Origin: an uncultured Alistipes sp.
GTDB taxonomy: Bacteria; Bacteroidota; Bacteroidia; Bacteroidales; Rikenellaceae
Reading direction: 5' to 3'
Length of the DNA stretch: 64,000 bases
NCBI GenBank assembly: GCA_944321765.1
Contig: CALUMQ010000001.1
Coordinates: forward strand, 62,001 to 126,000
Numbering within the stretch: the stretch's first letter is position 1; every line of letters starts with the position of its first letter. This document shows, piece by piece, positions 28,268 through 38,703 of this stretch. The notes beneath the pieces are model-generated. The model was not told the origin of the DNA and did not search any database. It saw nothing but the letters and a program-made list of their open reading frames with translations. Both the position numbers and the translations under genes were made by a program.

Positions 28268-30691
28268 ATGATCAAACGCCTCGGATTCCTGCTGCCGCTC
28301 CTGCTGCTCAGCCTGCGGGCCGCCGCACAGTTCTCCGATGACGAGTATTACCCTTATGCGGAGCCCGAGGAGCCGCGCCGGATGCTGACTACCGACTCGA
28401 TGCTCTTCTACCGGGCCGTCCAGTCTACGCAGGATCTCTACGGCGACTATGCGGACTTCACGCTTCCACAGGTCTCGACGCTCCGCCGGGGCTTCGACTA
28501 TGGGGCCGAACAACGGCGGTATGCCGGCTTCGACCTCTCGTACCGCAGCTTCTCGGCCTTGCGCCTGCTCGGAGCCGAAGAGATTGTCCATGCGGGACTC
28601 GCCCCGGTTTCCGGCACGGCGGGCGGTGTGAACGGAACCCGTATGTTCCTCTTCAGCGACGACGAACCCCTGCAACCCTATTACGCCTCGGTGCGCTTTA
28701 CCGACCGTAACTATCGCTTTGTCGCCCGTTTTTCGGCCCGGGGCAGCTTCGGACGCGGCTGGAGCTACGCTTCGGCACTTGATGCGCGCACCGGTTCCGA
28801 CATGCACGTCAAGGGACTCTTCACGAATGCCGTCACTCCGGCTTTCCGCCTCTCCCGCCGCTTCTCCGACGGACACCGCCTCTCATTGACATTTATTCTG
28901 CCGCTGTCGATCCGCGGTACGCGACTGTCGACCTCCGAGGAGGCCTTCACCCTCACCGGCGACCGACTCTACAATCCGGCTTGGGGGTACCAGGAGGGGC
29001 GCGTGCGCAACTCCCGGGTACGCCGCGAGATGGTGCCGCTGGGAGTTGCGGTGTGGGAGGTGCCGTTGAGTGCAGCCACCGCGCTGCGCGCTACGGCGGG
29101 CCTCGAGACCGGCCTGACGAAGTACAGCATGCTCGACTGGTACGATGCCCGTACGCCGATGCCCGACAACTACCGCTACCTCCCGAGCTACACCGACGAC
29201 CGCGAAACCCTGCAGGCGTGGCAGACGCGCGATCCGCGCTATACGCAGATCGACTGGGACGAACTGATCCGCCAGAACCGGATGGCCGGCGGTGAGGCGG
29301 TCTATGCCCTGACGGACCGCGTGACGCGTCTCGGCCGATTCGACGGAGAACTGCTCTTCTCCACGCGGCTCGATCCGCGCCTCACGCTGCGCTACGGTGC
29401 GACGTATACCCTCAACCGCGAACGCTTCTATAAACAGATGCGCGATCTGCTGGGTGCCGACTACGTCACCGATATCGATCTGTACCTTGTCGACGACGAC
29501 ACCTACGGCACGCTGTTTCAGAACGACCTGCGCCATCCCGACCGACGGATCTCGACGGGCGACCGCTTCGGCTACGACTACCGGCTCACGCACCGCCGCC
29601 TCTCGCTGCTGCTCCAGGCCGAGTATCGCTCGGACCGCCTGCGGGCGGATGTTTCGGTCGAGGTGGGTGACGATGCCGTCGTGCGCCGCGGCCTTTACGA
29701 GAAGGAGCTCTTCCCGGGACCGCAATCCTATGGACCATCGCGCACGCTGCGCTTCTCGCCCTACACGCTGAAGGCCTCCGTGGGGTGGGCTTTCACCACG
29801 TGGCGTTACCTGGAGGTCACGGTGCTGGCCGCGGCGCGTACGCCCGAATCCTCCCAACTCTTCTACCAGCCGCTCTACAACAACCGCACGGTCGACAACC
29901 CGCGCTGCGAACGGATCTATGCCGCCGAGATGGGCTACCGACATACGGGCGAAGTGTTCAACTGGCAGGCGACGCTTTTCGCTTCGATGACGCTCGACGG
30001 AGTGGAGACCCGCCGATATTACGACGACATGGCCTCGGTCTATTGCGACATGGCCGTGTCGGGCCTCGGAGTGTTCCGCGGCGGCGTGGAGTTCGGTGCC
30101 GATCTCCGGTTGTCATACCGCTGGCGCCTGTCGCTGGCGGCCTCGGCCGACCGCTATCGCTACATCCGCGATCCGCAGGTCACGGTGCTTTCGGATGTCG
30201 ACAATGCGGAGGTCGATGTCGGTGCGACGAGCCACATGGGCGGTTGTACGATTGGCGGGGCCCCGCAGCTGACGGCAGCCATCGAGGCCTCGTGGTTCGG
30301 GCCGAAAGGGTGGGGCGCCAGCGCCTCGGCAGGGTATGCCGGCTCGCGGTATGTCGAGCCCATGCCGCTGCGCCGCACCGACCGCATTGCCTCGCAGGCG
30401 GGCATCACTCCCGAGGCATTCGAAACATTCACACGCCAGGAACGCCTCGACGATGCCGTGACGGTCGATGCGTCGCTTTTCAAGACCTTTTATTTCGATC
30501 GCTCGCGCCTCACCGCGGCGCTGATGCTTCACAACCTGCTGGGTACACCCGACATGGTCTATAACGGATACGAGTCGCTGCGTGTGCGACGCCTCACGGC
30601 AGGAGACGCGACCTTCTATACGCCGCATGCCACCCGCTATACCTATGCCTGGCCGCGGTCGTTCTACTTCACGCTCTCGTACCGGTTCTGA
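28268..30691 (+). CDS. Outer-membrane TonB-receptor-like beta-barrel protein without recognisable plug
   Basis: 807 residues, signal peptide (about 1-21, LLPLLLLSLRAAAQ). The rest alternates short amphipathic strands with Arg/Asp/Tyr-rich turns and ends FYFTLSYRF, the C-terminal Phe signature for barrel assembly. Some phrases resemble the barrel of TonB-dependent receptors (GGVNGTRMFLFSD, YTLKASVGWAF, RTPESSQLFYQPLYNN). However, I see neither a carboxypeptidase-like N-terminal domain nor a canonical plug with the usual ...RG/VxxxxLVDG... block. After the signal there are only about 60 residues of acidic, Tyr-rich sequence. Substrate and role are unknown. It is monocistronic, between the sulfatases and ald, and need not belong to the mucin locus. 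Confidence 0.6.
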   Translation: MIKRLGFLLPLLLLSLRAAAQFSDDEYYPYAEPEEPRRMLTTDSMLFYRAVQSTQDLYGDYADFTLPQVSTLRRGFDYGAEQRRYAGFDLSYRSFSALRLLGAEEIVHAGLAPVSGTAGGVNGTRMFLFSDDEPLQPYYASVRFTDRNYRFVARFSARGSFGRGWSYASALDARTGSDMHVKGLFTNAVTPAFRLSRRFSDGHRLSLTFILPLSIRGTRLSTSEEAFTLTGDRLYNPAWGYQEGRVRNSRVRREMVPLGVAVWEVPLSAATALRATAGLETGLTKYSMLDWYDARTPMPDNYRYLPSYTDDRETLQAWQTRDPRYTQIDWDELIRQNRMAGGEAVYALTDRVTRLGRFDGELLFSTRLDPRLTLRYGATYTLNRERFYKQMRDLLGADYVTDIDLYLVDDDTYGTLFQNDLRHPDRRISTGDRFGYDYRLTHRRLSLLLQAEYRSDRLRADVSVEVGDDAVVRRGLYEKELFPGPQSYGPSRTLRFSPYTLKASVGWAFTTWRYLEVTVLAAARTPESSQLFYQPLYNNRTVDNPRCERIYAAEMGYRHTGEVFNWQATLFASMTLDGVETRRYYDDMASVYCDMAVSGLGVFRGGVEFGADLRLSYRWRLSLAASADRYRYIRDPQVTVLSDVDNAEVDVGATSHMGGCTIGGAPQLTAAIEASWFGPKGWGASASAGYAGSRYVEPMPLRRTDRIASQAGITPEAFETFTRQERLDDAVTVDASLFKTFYFDRSRLTAALMLHNLLGTPDMVYNGYESLRVRRLTAGDATFYTPHATRYTYAWPRSFYFTLSYRF

Positions 30692-30720
30692 ATGCCGGAT
30701 GGTAAAAAAATTGGGGCATT

Positions 30721-30753
30721 TTTGCACAAACGGCGATAAAATTCGTATTTTCG
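30721..30753 (+). promoter_or_regulatory. Promoter of ald
   Basis: TTTG (30721-30724), 21 bases, TATTTTCG (30746-30753). It has one mismatch in the -7 box. Confidence 0.5.
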
Positions 30754-30787
30754 TAAGGAAAACGGAACCTTTAAAAACTTCAGAAAG

Positions 30788-31894
30788 ATGATTGTCGGTA
30801 TTCCCAAAGAGATCAAGAACAATGAGAACCGCGTATCGCTCACTCCGGCAGGAGCTCAGGAGTTGACCAAACGTGGACACAAGGTTTATGTGCAGGCATC
30901 GGCCGGTGAGAGCAGCGGATTTCCCGATGATGCGTACCAGGCAGTTGGAGCGGAGATTCTTCCCACGATCGAAGAGGTCTACGCCACGGCGGAGATGATC
31001 ATGAAGGTCAAGGAGCCGATAGCACCCGAATACGGACTGATCCGTGCCGGGCAGCTTGTTTTCACCTATTTTCATTTTGCCAGCAGCGAGGCGCTGACGC
31101 ATGCGATGATCGCCAGCGGAGCCATCTGCTGCGCCTACGAGACCGTGGAGCGGAGCGACGGATCGCTGCCGCTGCTGATTCCGATGTCGGAGGTTGCCGG
31201 ACGCATGGCGACGCAGGAGGGACTCTATTTTCTGGAGAAACCCCGCGGGGGCAAAGGCGTCCTGCTGGGCGGCGTTCCGGGTGTAAAGCCTGCCCGGGTC
31301 TTTATCATCGGAGCGGGAGTCGTGGGCACGGCAGCCGCGCGTACGGCAGCCGGCACGGGTGCCGACGTAACGATCTGCGATATTTCGCTGCCGCGCCTTA
31401 CCTACCTTGCCGATGTGATGCCGAGCAACGTCAAGACGCTGATGTCCTCGGAGTACAATATCCGTGAGGAGTTGAAACACGCCGATCTGGTGATCGGTTC
31501 GGTGCTGATTCCCGGGGCGAAGGCTCCGAAACTGGTTACGCGCGACATGTTGCAGGATATGGAACCCGGCACGGTGATGGTCGACGTTGCCATCGACCAG
31601 GGCGGCTGCTTCGAGACGTCGCACCCCACGACACACGAGGATCCCGTCTATTATGTAGATGGCATGCTGCACTACTGCGTGGCCAACATTCCGGGAGCCG
31701 TGCCGCGCACGTCGACCCTTGCGCTGACGAACGCCACGCTGCCCTATGCGCTGCAACTGGCCGACAAGGGGTGGCGGCGAGCCGCGCAGGAGAATCCCGA
31801 ACTGCGCCTGGGCCTGAACGTTGTCGAGGGAAAGGTAACCTTCCGTCCGGTTGCCGAGGCGTGGGGCCTTTCCTATGAGCCGCTGACGCTCTGA
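30788..31894 (+). CDS. ald: Alanine dehydrogenase
   Basis: 368 residues, the usual length. It interconverts L-alanine and pyruvate plus ammonia with NAD. The N-terminal AlaDh/PNT domain begins [20 protein letters not shown] with the pyruvate-binding Arg15. Lys in IMKVKEP and His in FTYFHFASS are the catalytic residues. The Rossmann segment is [20 protein letters not shown] with the acidic ribose-binding DISLPRL. The C-terminal signature [19 protein letters not shown] is intact. It excludes transhydrogenase, which is longer and has membrane parts. It is monocistronic and ends in a perfect palindromic terminator. Confidence 0.95.
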   Translation: MIVGIPKEIKNNENRVSLTPAGAQELTKRGHKVYVQASAGESSGFPDDAYQAVGAEILPTIEEVYATAEMIMKVKEPIAPEYGLIRAGQLVFTYFHFASSEALTHAMIASGAICCAYETVERSDGSLPLLIPMSEVAGRMATQEGLYFLEKPRGGKGVLLGGVPGVKPARVFIIGAGVVGTAAARTAAGTGADVTICDISLPRLTYLADVMPSNVKTLMSSEYNIREELKHADLVIGSVLIPGAKAPKLVTRDMLQDMEPGTVMVDVAIDQGGCFETSHPTTHEDPVYYVDGMLHYCVANIPGAVPRTSTLALTNATLPYALQLADKGWRRAAQENPELRLGLNVVEGKVTFRPVAEAWGLSYEPLTL

Positions 31895-31953
31895 GAATAT
31901 GTCCGACTGCTTTCTGCGAGGGGTGTGAGGCCCTTGCGCAAATATCATTTCGC

Positions 31954-31990
31954 CACCTCCGGGACGTCGCGACGTCCCGGAGGTGTTCTT
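31954..31990. terminator. Terminator of ald
   Basis: A 32-base perfect palindrome (31954-31969 with 31970-31985) followed by TTCTTTG. In RNA it would close with a small loop around GTCGCGAC. Confidence 0.88.
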
Positions 31991-32022
31991 TGTCTGCGGA
32001 GCGATATTTTGGGCGAAAAGTT

Positions 32023-32052
32023 TTTGAAATTATTGAATAATTCTTATATTTG
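32023..32052 (+). promoter_or_regulatory. Promoter of the leucine operon
   Basis: TTTG (32023-32026), 18 bases, TATATTTG (32045-32052). The -7 box is perfect; the spacer is one base short. Predicted start near 32060. Confidence 0.72.
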
Positions 32053-32059
32053 CAAGAGA

Positions 32060-32405
32060 ACAAGGTAGTTACGTGCTCTGTTCCGGTTTCATTTCGACTG
32101 AAAATCCTGAGAAAAGGTTGCCGGATTGGCAACGTGTCGTGCGGTTTGTATTACAAACCGTAAGCAAAAAGGTCCGAAACGTGATTTTGCTACGTATTCT
32201 CCGGCATGCTGGATGCAACAACAGACCCGGCTGCAATGCCGTCGGGCGGCCTCCTGAGGATTCCGAGAGACGGGCGAACGGGCCGGCGGGGAGTGTCGGC
32301 CGGACAAAGAGAGCTGGAACGATAATTTGAATAGGGGTGGCGTTTGCCGTACGGAAGCGTGGGGCGGCGTCACTAAAGTTTTACCCGCAATATAAAGAAG
32401 GTAGT
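32060..32405 (+). other. Long structured leader of the leucine operon
   Basis: About 345 bases without a convincing gene. Two successive hairpins are visible: GTTGCC/GGCAAC (32117-32122 with 32128-32133) and a perfect 9-bp pair CGGTTTGTA/TACAAACCG (32142-32150 with 32152-32160). A GC-rich inverted stretch lies around 32280-32302. A possible 85-codon frame at 32073-32330 is not rich in leucine codons, so classical leader-peptide attenuation is not supported. No known riboswitch consensus was recognised. Confidence 0.45.
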
Positions 32406-33926
32406 ATGAGTGATAGATTGTACATTTTCGACACAACGCTGCGAGACGGCGAGCAGGTGCCCGGCTGTCAGTTGAACACCACCGAGAAGATCGAGGTCGC
32501 CAAGTTGCTCGAAAGTCTCGGTGTGGATGTTATCGAGGCGGGCTTTCCGATTTCGAGTCCCGGGGATTTCAACTCTGTTCTGGAGATCTCGAAGGCCGTT
32601 TCCGAACCGACGATCTGCGCCCTGACGCGCGCTGTTGAGAAGGATATCGACGTAGCGGCCGATGCCCTGCGCCTTGCCAAGCACAAGCGTATCCATACGG
32701 GAATCGGAGTATCCCCGCAGCACATCTACGACAAGCTGCGCTCGAATCCCGAGCAGATTCTCGAACGCGCGATTGCCGCGGTGAAGTATGCCAAGCGATA
32801 TGTCGAGGATGTGGAGTTCTATGCCGAGGATGCCGGGCGGGCCGATGTGGAGTACCTTGCCCGCGTCATCGAGGCGGTCATTGCGGCGGGCGCCACGGTG
32901 GTCAACATTCCCGACACGACGGGCTACTGCCTTCCGAACGAATACGGGGCGAAGATCAAGTACTTGGTCGACCATGTTGCGAACATCGACCGTGCGATCA
33001 TCTCGACGCACTGCCACAACGACCTGGGCATGGCGACGGCCAATACGCTGAGCGGCATTCTCAACGGCGCGCGGCAAGCCGAGGTGACGATCAACGGCAT
33101 CGGCGAGCGTGCGGGCAACACCTCGCTGGAGGAGGTTGTCATGACGCTTCGCTGCCATAAGGACGTCGCCATCGACACGGGCATCCGTTCGCAGTTGATT
33201 ACCAAGGCCTCGCACCTTGTTTCGAGTCTGATGAACATGCCTGTGCAGCCGAACAAGGCAATCGTCGGGCGCAACGCCTTCGCACACTCGTCGGGCATCC
33301 ACCAGGATGGTGTGCTGAAGGATCGCCAGACCTATGAGATCATCGACCCGCACGATATCGGGCTCAACGAATCGGTCATTGCCCTGACGGCTCGCAGCGG
33401 CCGGGCTGCGCTGGTTCACCGCCTCGAGCTGCTGGGCTACGACCTCACGCCGCAGGAGCTTGACGCCACGTACGAGAAGTTCCTGGCTCTTGCCGACAAG
33501 AAGAAGGAGATCCACGACTACGATCTGTTGTACCTGGTTGGTGACATCGACCGTATGAAGCAGCAGTCCATTGCGCTGAAGTTCCTTCAGGTGACGACCG
33601 GGACGCTGGTTCCGACGGCGACGGTGGTGCTGAAGTTCGGCGACCACGAGCGCATGGCGCTTGCCACGGGCAACGGACCCGTCGATGCGGCCGTTTCGGC
33701 CATCAAGAAGCTCATCAACGAGAAGGTGGTGCTGACGGAGTTTCTGATGCAGGCCATCACGCGGGGCTCGAACGACGTGGGCCGCGTCCATGTCCAGGTG
33801 CAGTGCGGTTCGCGCACGGTCCACGGATTCGCAGCCCATACCGACACGACGCGCGCGTCGGTCGAGGCATTCCTCGACGCACTGCGCGCCCTCAACGTAA
33901 CCGAACGAAAAGAAGAGGAGGCATAA
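32406..33926 (+). CDS. leuA: 2-isopropylmalate synthase
   Basis: 506 residues from the ATG at 32406, the first step of leucine synthesis from 2-oxoisovalerate and acetyl-CoA. The DRE-TIM metallolyase barrel starts [17 protein letters not shown] (Arg and Asp of the active site), with [15 protein letters not shown] (metal His residues) and [16 protein letters not shown]. The [21 protein letters not shown] block is specific for LeuA. The C-terminal 130 residues form the LeuA dimer/regulatory domain, which binds leucine for feedback inhibition. LeuC begins four bases after its stop. The upstream extension of the frame to 32337 is excluded by normal family length. Confidence 0.95.
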   Translation: MSDRLYIFDTTLRDGEQVPGCQLNTTEKIEVAKLLESLGVDVIEAGFPISSPGDFNSVLEISKAVSEPTICALTRAVEKDIDVAADALRLAKHKRIHTGIGVSPQHIYDKLRSNPEQILERAIAAVKYAKRYVEDVEFYAEDAGRADVEYLARVIEAVIAAGATVVNIPDTTGYCLPNEYGAKIKYLVDHVANIDRAIISTHCHNDLGMATANTLSGILNGARQAEVTINGIGERAGNTSLEEVVMTLRCHKDVAIDTGIRSQLITKASHLVSSLMNMPVQPNKAIVGRNAFAHSSGIHQDGVLKDRQTYEIIDPHDIGLNESVIALTARSGRAALVHRLELLGYDLTPQELDATYEKFLALADKKKEIHDYDLLYLVGDIDRMKQQSIALKFLQVTTGTLVPTATVVLKFGDHERMALATGNGPVDAAVSAIKKLINEKVVLTEFLMQAITRGSNDVGRVHVQVQCGSRTVHGFAAHTDTTRASVEAFLDALRALNVTERKEEEA

Positions 33927-33930
33927 ACCT

Positions 33931-35307
33931 ATGGGAAAGACGCTTTTGGACAAGATCTGGGACGCGCATACGGTGCGTGTCGAGGAGGGTGGTCGGTGTG
34001 TGCTCTACATCGACCGGCAATACATCCACGAGGTGACGTCGCCCGTGGCCTTTGCGGGGCTCGAACGCCGGGGGATCGGCGTGGCGCGTCCGTCGCAGAT
34101 CACGGCTACGGCCGATCATAATATTCCTACCGAGAACCAGCACCTTCCGATCGAGGAGCCGCAGTCGCGGCATCAGGTCGAGGCGCTGGCCGCCAACTGT
34201 GCGAAATACGGCATCGAGCACTTCGGCGTGGGCAACCCGCGCCAGGGCATCGTGCACATCATCGGTCCGGAGCTGGGTTTCACGCAGCCGGGAATGACGA
34301 TCGTCTGCGGCGACAGCCACACTTCGACCCACGGAGCCTTGGGTGCCGTGGCCTTCGGCGTAGGCACCTCGGAGGTCGAGATGGTCTTTGCGAGCCAGTG
34401 TATTCTCCAGACCAAGCCGCGCACGATGCGCATCACGGTCGACGGAGAGTTGCGCCCGGGTGTCGAGGCGAAGGATGTCATACTGTATATCATTTCGCAG
34501 ATCACCGCTTCGGGCGGCACGGGCTACTTCATCGAATTTGCCGGGAGCACGATCCGCTCGCTCTCGATGGAGGGCCGCATGACGGTCTGCAACATGAGTA
34601 TCGAGTGCGGGGCGCGGGGCGGCATGATCGCCCCCGACGAGAAGACCTTCGCATATCTTCGCGGCCGGGAACGAGCCTCGCAGGGCGAAGCTTTTGACGC
34701 TGCCGTAGCGCGTTGGCGCGAGCTCTACAGCGATCCGGACGCCCATTTCGACAAGGAGTACCATTTCGATGCGGCGGACATCGCGCCGATGATCACCTAC
34801 GGTACGAATCCCGGCATGGGAATGCCGATCGACGGGACGATTCCCGCCACTGCCGATGCCAAAGCCCTCGAATACATGGGCTTCAAGGCCGGGGAGCGAC
34901 TGCTGGGCAAACCGATCGACTACGTCTTTGTGGGCAGTTGCACGAATGGCCGTATCGAGGACCTGCGACGCTTTGCACATCTGGTCAAGGGGCGCCGCAA
35001 GGCTGATGGCGTGACGGCCTGGATCGTTCCGGGCTCAAAGGGTGTCGAGGCGCAGGCCCGCGCCGAGGGCCTTGACCGGATCCTTGCCGACGCTGGTTTC
35101 GCACTGCGACAACCGGGCTGCTCGGCGTGCCTGGCGATGAATGCCGACAAGATTCCCGCGGGGAAATACAGCGTTTCGACCTCGAACCGCAATTTCGAGG
35201 GGCGTCAGGGTCCCGGAGCGCGCACGATGCTTGCGGGCATAGCCGTGGCTGCGGCAGCTGCGGTGACGGGCCGCATCACGGATCCGCGCGAACTCTTCGA
35301 ATTCTAA
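33931..35307 (+). CDS. leuC: 3-isopropylmalate dehydratase large subunit
   Basis: 458 residues. With LeuD it isomerises 2- to 3-isopropylmalate and carries a 4Fe-4S cluster. Visible signatures: [16 protein letters not shown] start, [34 protein letters not shown], the cluster Cys in [13 protein letters not shown] and the Cys pair in [11 protein letters not shown]. The [17 protein letters not shown] motif closes the protein. Length is normal for the bacterial two-subunit type. It is fourth-from-last in a tight operon; LeuD follows after 12 bases. Confidence 0.96.
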   Translation: MGKTLLDKIWDAHTVRVEEGGRCVLYIDRQYIHEVTSPVAFAGLERRGIGVARPSQITATADHNIPTENQHLPIEEPQSRHQVEALAANCAKYGIEHFGVGNPRQGIVHIIGPELGFTQPGMTIVCGDSHTSTHGALGAVAFGVGTSEVEMVFASQCILQTKPRTMRITVDGELRPGVEAKDVILYIISQITASGGTGYFIEFAGSTIRSLSMEGRMTVCNMSIECGARGGMIAPDEKTFAYLRGRERASQGEAFDAAVARWRELYSDPDAHFDKEYHFDAADIAPMITYGTNPGMGMPIDGTIPATADAKALEYMGFKAGERLLGKPIDYVFVGSCTNGRIEDLRRFAHLVKGRRKADGVTAWIVPGSKGVEAQARAEGLDRILADAGFALRQPGCSACLAMNADKIPAGKYSVSTSNRNFEGRQGPGARTMLAGIAVAAAAAVTGRITDPRELFEF

Positions 35308-35319
35308 AACAACGTAACC

Positions 35320-35913
35320 ATGGCAATACCCAAATTTGAAACGTTCACCTCGGGGGCGGTGCCCGTCGAGGTGGAGAATATAGATACCGACCAGATCATT
35401 CCGGCTCGTTTTCTGAAGGCTACCGAGCGCAAGGGCTTCGGCGACAATTTGTTTCGCGACTGGCGTTACGATGCATCGGGCCAGGTTGTTGCGACGTTTC
35501 CGCTGAATGATCCGCGTTACGACGGGCAGATTCTCGTGGCGGGGCGCAACTTCGGCTGCGGCAGTTCGCGCGAGCACGCCGCCTGGGCCATCGCCGACTA
35601 CGGCTTCCGTGTCGTGGTGTCGAGTTTCTTTGCCGACATTTTCCGCAACAACGCCCTCAACAACGGCCTGCTTCCGGTGTGCGTCGAGGAGTCGTTCCTT
35701 CGGGAGATCTTTGACGAGATCCGCCGTGATCCGCATGCACAGTTCACCGTCGATCTGGATAACCAGCGCTTCACGATCGTTTCGAGCGGCCACAGTGTGC
35801 CGTTCGAGATCGACGCCTACAAGAAACGCTGCCTGCAGAACGGCTACGACGATGTCGATTACCTGGTAAGTATCTCCGATCAGATCCGGGCCTACGAGGC
35901 ATCCCGCCGATGA
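35320..35913 (+). CDS. leuD: 3-isopropylmalate dehydratase small subunit
   Basis: 197 residues. The swivel domain has [14 protein letters not shown] near residue 22, [14 protein letters not shown] (substrate-binding loop, residues about 75-88) and the C-terminal [12 protein letters not shown]. It is the partner of LeuC. The stop overlaps the start of the next gene by four bases (ATGA), so translation is coupled. Confidence 0.96.
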   Translation: MAIPKFETFTSGAVPVEVENIDTDQIIPARFLKATERKGFGDNLFRDWRYDASGQVVATFPLNDPRYDGQILVAGRNFGCGSSREHAAWAIADYGFRVVVSSFFADIFRNNALNNGLLPVCVEESFLREIFDEIRRDPHAQFTVDLDNQRFTIVSSGHSVPFEIDAYKKRCLQNGYDDVDYLVSISDQIRAYEASRR

Positions 35914-37475
35914 GTGCACCAAACGATACACAGCCGCGCCGCAGGGTGGAGATCCTCGATACGACGCTGCGCGACGGGGAGCAGACCTCGGGCGTGTCAT
36001 TCAACGCCCGGGAAAAGCTCTCGATCGCCCGCCTGTTGCTGGATGAACTGCACGTGTCGCGCATTGAGATCGCTTCGGCCCGCGTTTCGCGGGGCGAACA
36101 GCAGGCGATCCGCCGCGTTTCGGAATGGGCGGCTTCGCGCGGCTATACGGATCGTGTCGAGGCTCTGGGCTTTATCGACGGAGGCGTGTCGCTCGACTGG
36201 CTGGGAGAGGCGGGCTGCCGGGTGGTGAATCTGCTGGCCAAGGGCTCACGGAAGCATTGCGAAGGACAGTTACGCCGCACGCCCGAGCAACATATCGCCG
36301 ACGTGCGGGCCACGATCGACATGGCTGTCGAGCGGGGTATGAAGGTGAATCTCTACCTCGAGGACTGGTCCAACGGCATACGCCACTCCCCGGACTACGT
36401 CTATGCGATGCTCGATGCGCTGTCCGATACGCCGGTCATGCATTTCATGTGCCCCGACACGCTGGGGATCCTCGATCCCTACGATACGGAGCGGTTCTGC
36501 CGCGACATGGTCACGCGCTATCCGACGCTGCGTTTCGACTTCCATGCCCACAACGACTACGATCTTGCCGTGGCGAATACCGCTGCGGCGGTTCGGGCGG
36601 GTTTTCATGGCGTGCACGTCACGGTCAACGGACTGGGCGAGCGGGCCGGGAACGCGCCGCTGTCGAGCACGGTGGCGGTGCTCCACGACCAGTTGCACTG
36701 CGACACGGGCATCGACGAGACGAAGATCTACCTGGTGAGCCGCACGGTCGAGACCCATACGGGCGTCCGCATTCCGTCAAACCGTCCGATCGTGGGGGAG
36801 AACGTCTTCACGCAGTGTGCGGGGATCCACGCCGACGGGGACAACAAGAACCATCTCTACTACAACGAGCTGCTTCCGGAACGCTTCGGCCGGGTGCGCG
36901 AATATGCGTTGGGCAAGACCTCCGGACGGGCGAACATACTGAAGAATCTCCAGCAGTTGGGCATCGAGCTCGACGAGGCATCGATGAGCAAGGTGACCGA
37001 GCGGGTCGTCGAGTTGAGCGACAAGAAGGAGCAGGTGACGGCCGAGGATCTTCCCTACATCATTGCCGACGTGTTGCGCTACGACCAGGCGGAGACTCCC
37101 GTGCGCATTCTCAACTACAGTCTCTCGCTGGCTCAGGGACTGCGCCCGGTTGCGACGCTGAAGATCGAGATCCACGGCCGGGAGTACGAGCAGACGTCGG
37201 TGGGTGACGGACAGTACGATGCCTTTGTACGGGCGCTGCGCCAGATCTACAAACACCAGCTGTCGAGCAAGTTTCCGATGCTTCGCGACTATACGGTGTC
37301 GATACCTCCCGGAGGACGTACCGATGCCATCGTGCAGACGATCATCACCTGGGAGCTTGACGGCCGGGAGTTCAAGACGCGGGGTCTTGACGCCGACCAG
37401 ACGGAGGCGGCGATCAAGGCGACGATCAAAATGTTGAATATACTCGAAACCAATCACAAAGACCATGGAATTTAA
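35910..37475 (+). CDS. Second LeuA-type acyl transferase (isopropylmalate/citramalate synthase-like)
   Basis: 521 residues. The barrel starts [18 protein letters not shown], with [16 protein letters not shown] (metal His residues), [16 protein letters not shown] and a C-terminal LeuA-dimer domain (about 390-510). It differs from the first Leu[34 protein letters not shown] and [19 protein letters not shown] place it in the group between homocitrate/citramalate synthases and IPMS that is found in Bacteroidetes leu operons. Citramalate synthase, giving 2-oxobutyrate for isoleucine with the same LeuBCD enzymes, is an attractive but unproven role. It overlaps leuD by 4 bases and leuB by 11. Confidence 0.85.
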   Translation: MSAPNDTQPRRRVEILDTTLRDGEQTSGVSFNAREKLSIARLLLDELHVSRIEIASARVSRGEQQAIRRVSEWAASRGYTDRVEALGFIDGGVSLDWLGEAGCRVVNLLAKGSRKHCEGQLRRTPEQHIADVRATIDMAVERGMKVNLYLEDWSNGIRHSPDYVYAMLDALSDTPVMHFMCPDTLGILDPYDTERFCRDMVTRYPTLRFDFHAHNDYDLAVANTAAAVRAGFHGVHVTVNGLGERAGNAPLSSTVAVLHDQLHCDTGIDETKIYLVSRTVETHTGVRIPSNRPIVGENVFTQCAGIHADGDNKNHLYYNELLPERFGRVREYALGKTSGRANILKNLQQLGIELDEASMSKVTERVVELSDKKEQVTAEDLPYIIADVLRYDQAETPVRILNYSLSLAQGLRPVATLKIEIHGREYEQTSVGDGQYDAFVRALRQIYKHQLSSKFPMLRDYTVSIPPGGRTDAIVQTIITWELDGREFKTRGLDADQTEAAIKATIKMLNILETNHKDHGI

Positions 37476-38526
37476 GATAGCACTCCTTCCGGGAGACGGG
37501 ATCGGCCCCGAGATCATCGCCGAAGCCACGAAGTCGCTGGACCGCGTGGCGGCCAAATACGGCCATCATATCGAATACCGCCGGGCGCTGGTGGGTGCCG
37601 CGGCAATCGACGCCACGGGCGATCCCTATCCCGACGAGACGCATCGCGTGTGCTGCGAATCGGATGCGGTTCTGTTCGGAGCGATCGGCGACCCGAAATA
37701 CGACAACGATCCCACGGCAAAGGTACGTCCCGAACAGGGCCTGCTGCGTATGCGCAAGTCGCTGGGACTTTTTGCCAACCTGCGTCCCGTTAAGCTGTTC
37801 GACGCCCTGGCCGACCGCTCGCCTCTGAAGGCCGAGGTGGTGCGGGGTACGGACTTCATCTGCGTGCGCGAACTCACCGGCGGCCTCTATTTCGGACGTC
37901 CGCAGGGGCGCGACGAGAACGGTACGCACGCCTTCGACACCTGCTCCTATACGACGCAGGAGATCGAGCGGGTTCTGCATGTGGCTTTCCGCCTGGCGAT
38001 GACGCGTCGTCGTAAGCTGACGGTTGTCGACAAGGCCAACGTGCTCGAAACCTCGCGCCTGTGGCGCGAAACGGCCCAGCGTGTTGCCGTGGAGTATCCC
38101 GACGTTGCGGTGGACTACATGTTCGTCGACAACGCCGCAATGCAGATCATCCGTCAGCCGAGCCATTTTGACGTCATCGTCACCGAGAACATGTTCGGCG
38201 ACATCCTCACCGACGAGGCGAGTGTCATCAGCGGTTCGCTGGGGATGCTTTCTTCGGCAAGCGTCGGCGCCGAGGTGGCCCTCTTCGAGCCGATCCATGG
38301 CTCGTACCCGCAGGCTGCGGGCAAGAACATCGCCAATCCCATGGCTACGATTCTCTCGGCGGCCATGCTGCTCGAACACCTGGGCCTTGAAGCCGAAGGG
38401 GGAGCCATCCGCAAGGCGGTCGATGCGGCGCTCGGGGCAGGCGTTGTCACCGAGGATCTTGCAGCTCCCGAGGCACCGCGTTACTCGACCTCGGAGGTCG
38501 GCGACTACGTGGCGGCGCATATCTGA
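37465..38526 (+). CDS. leuB: 3-isopropylmalate dehydrogenase
   Basis: 353 residues. It oxidises and decarboxylates 3-isopropylmalate with NAD. Motifs: [11 protein letters not shown], the substrate Arg cluster in [20 protein letters not shown] (split across about residues 90-110), [31 protein letters not shown], the metal Asp in [12 protein letters not shown] and the NAD-binding [18 protein letters not shown]. It begins inside the end of the preceding gene and is last in the operon. A typical terminator follows 75 bases later. Confidence 0.96.
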   Translation: MEFKIALLPGDGIGPEIIAEATKSLDRVAAKYGHHIEYRRALVGAAAIDATGDPYPDETHRVCCESDAVLFGAIGDPKYDNDPTAKVRPEQGLLRMRKSLGLFANLRPVKLFDALADRSPLKAEVVRGTDFICVRELTGGLYFGRPQGRDENGTHAFDTCSYTTQEIERVLHVAFRLAMTRRRKLTVVDKANVLETSRLWRETAQRVAVEYPDVAVDYMFVDNAAMQIIRQPSHFDVIVTENMFGDILTDEASVISGSLGMLSSASVGAEVALFEPIHGSYPQAAGKNIANPMATILSAAMLLEHLGLEAEGGAIRKAVDAALGAGVVTEDLAAPEAPRYSTSEVGDYVAAHI

Positions 38527-38600
38527 CCTGACGCGTCTCCGACGCCCCGGTGCGACTTTGCCGCAACCGCTGCGCTCCGGCGCATCTTCCCCGGTATCCT

Positions 38601-38632
38601 ATGCAGACCGTTTTCGCGGTCTGCATTTTTTG
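38601..38632 (+). terminator. Terminator of the leucine operon
   Basis: GCAGACCG (38603-38610) pairs with CGGTCTGC (38617-38624), with an A/T extension, followed by six T residues: a textbook intrinsic terminator. Confidence 0.92.
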
Positions 38633-38635
38633 TAC

Positions 38636-38643
38636 TATCTTTG
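38636..38643 (+). promoter_or_regulatory. -7 box of obgE
   Basis: TATCTTTG directly follows the T-run of the leu terminator. It contains the TTG that would begin the longest open frame, so obgE must start downstream at 38704. The -33 position falls in the terminator loop (TTTTCG), a weak match. Confidence 0.6.
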
Positions 38644-38703
38644 CAGGGAAATTGCTACCGAAGGTCTCCGACGTTCGGAGACCGGGAGAATGCAAGGAAA
38701 AGT

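Noticed and set aside
32073..32330. An 85-codon frame in the leuA leader as a leucine leader peptide
   Set aside because: Leucine codons are not clustered, and no terminator-antiterminator pair is obvious.
32373..33953. A 526-codon frame antisense to leuA
   Set aside because: A shadow frame of a textbook LeuA gene.
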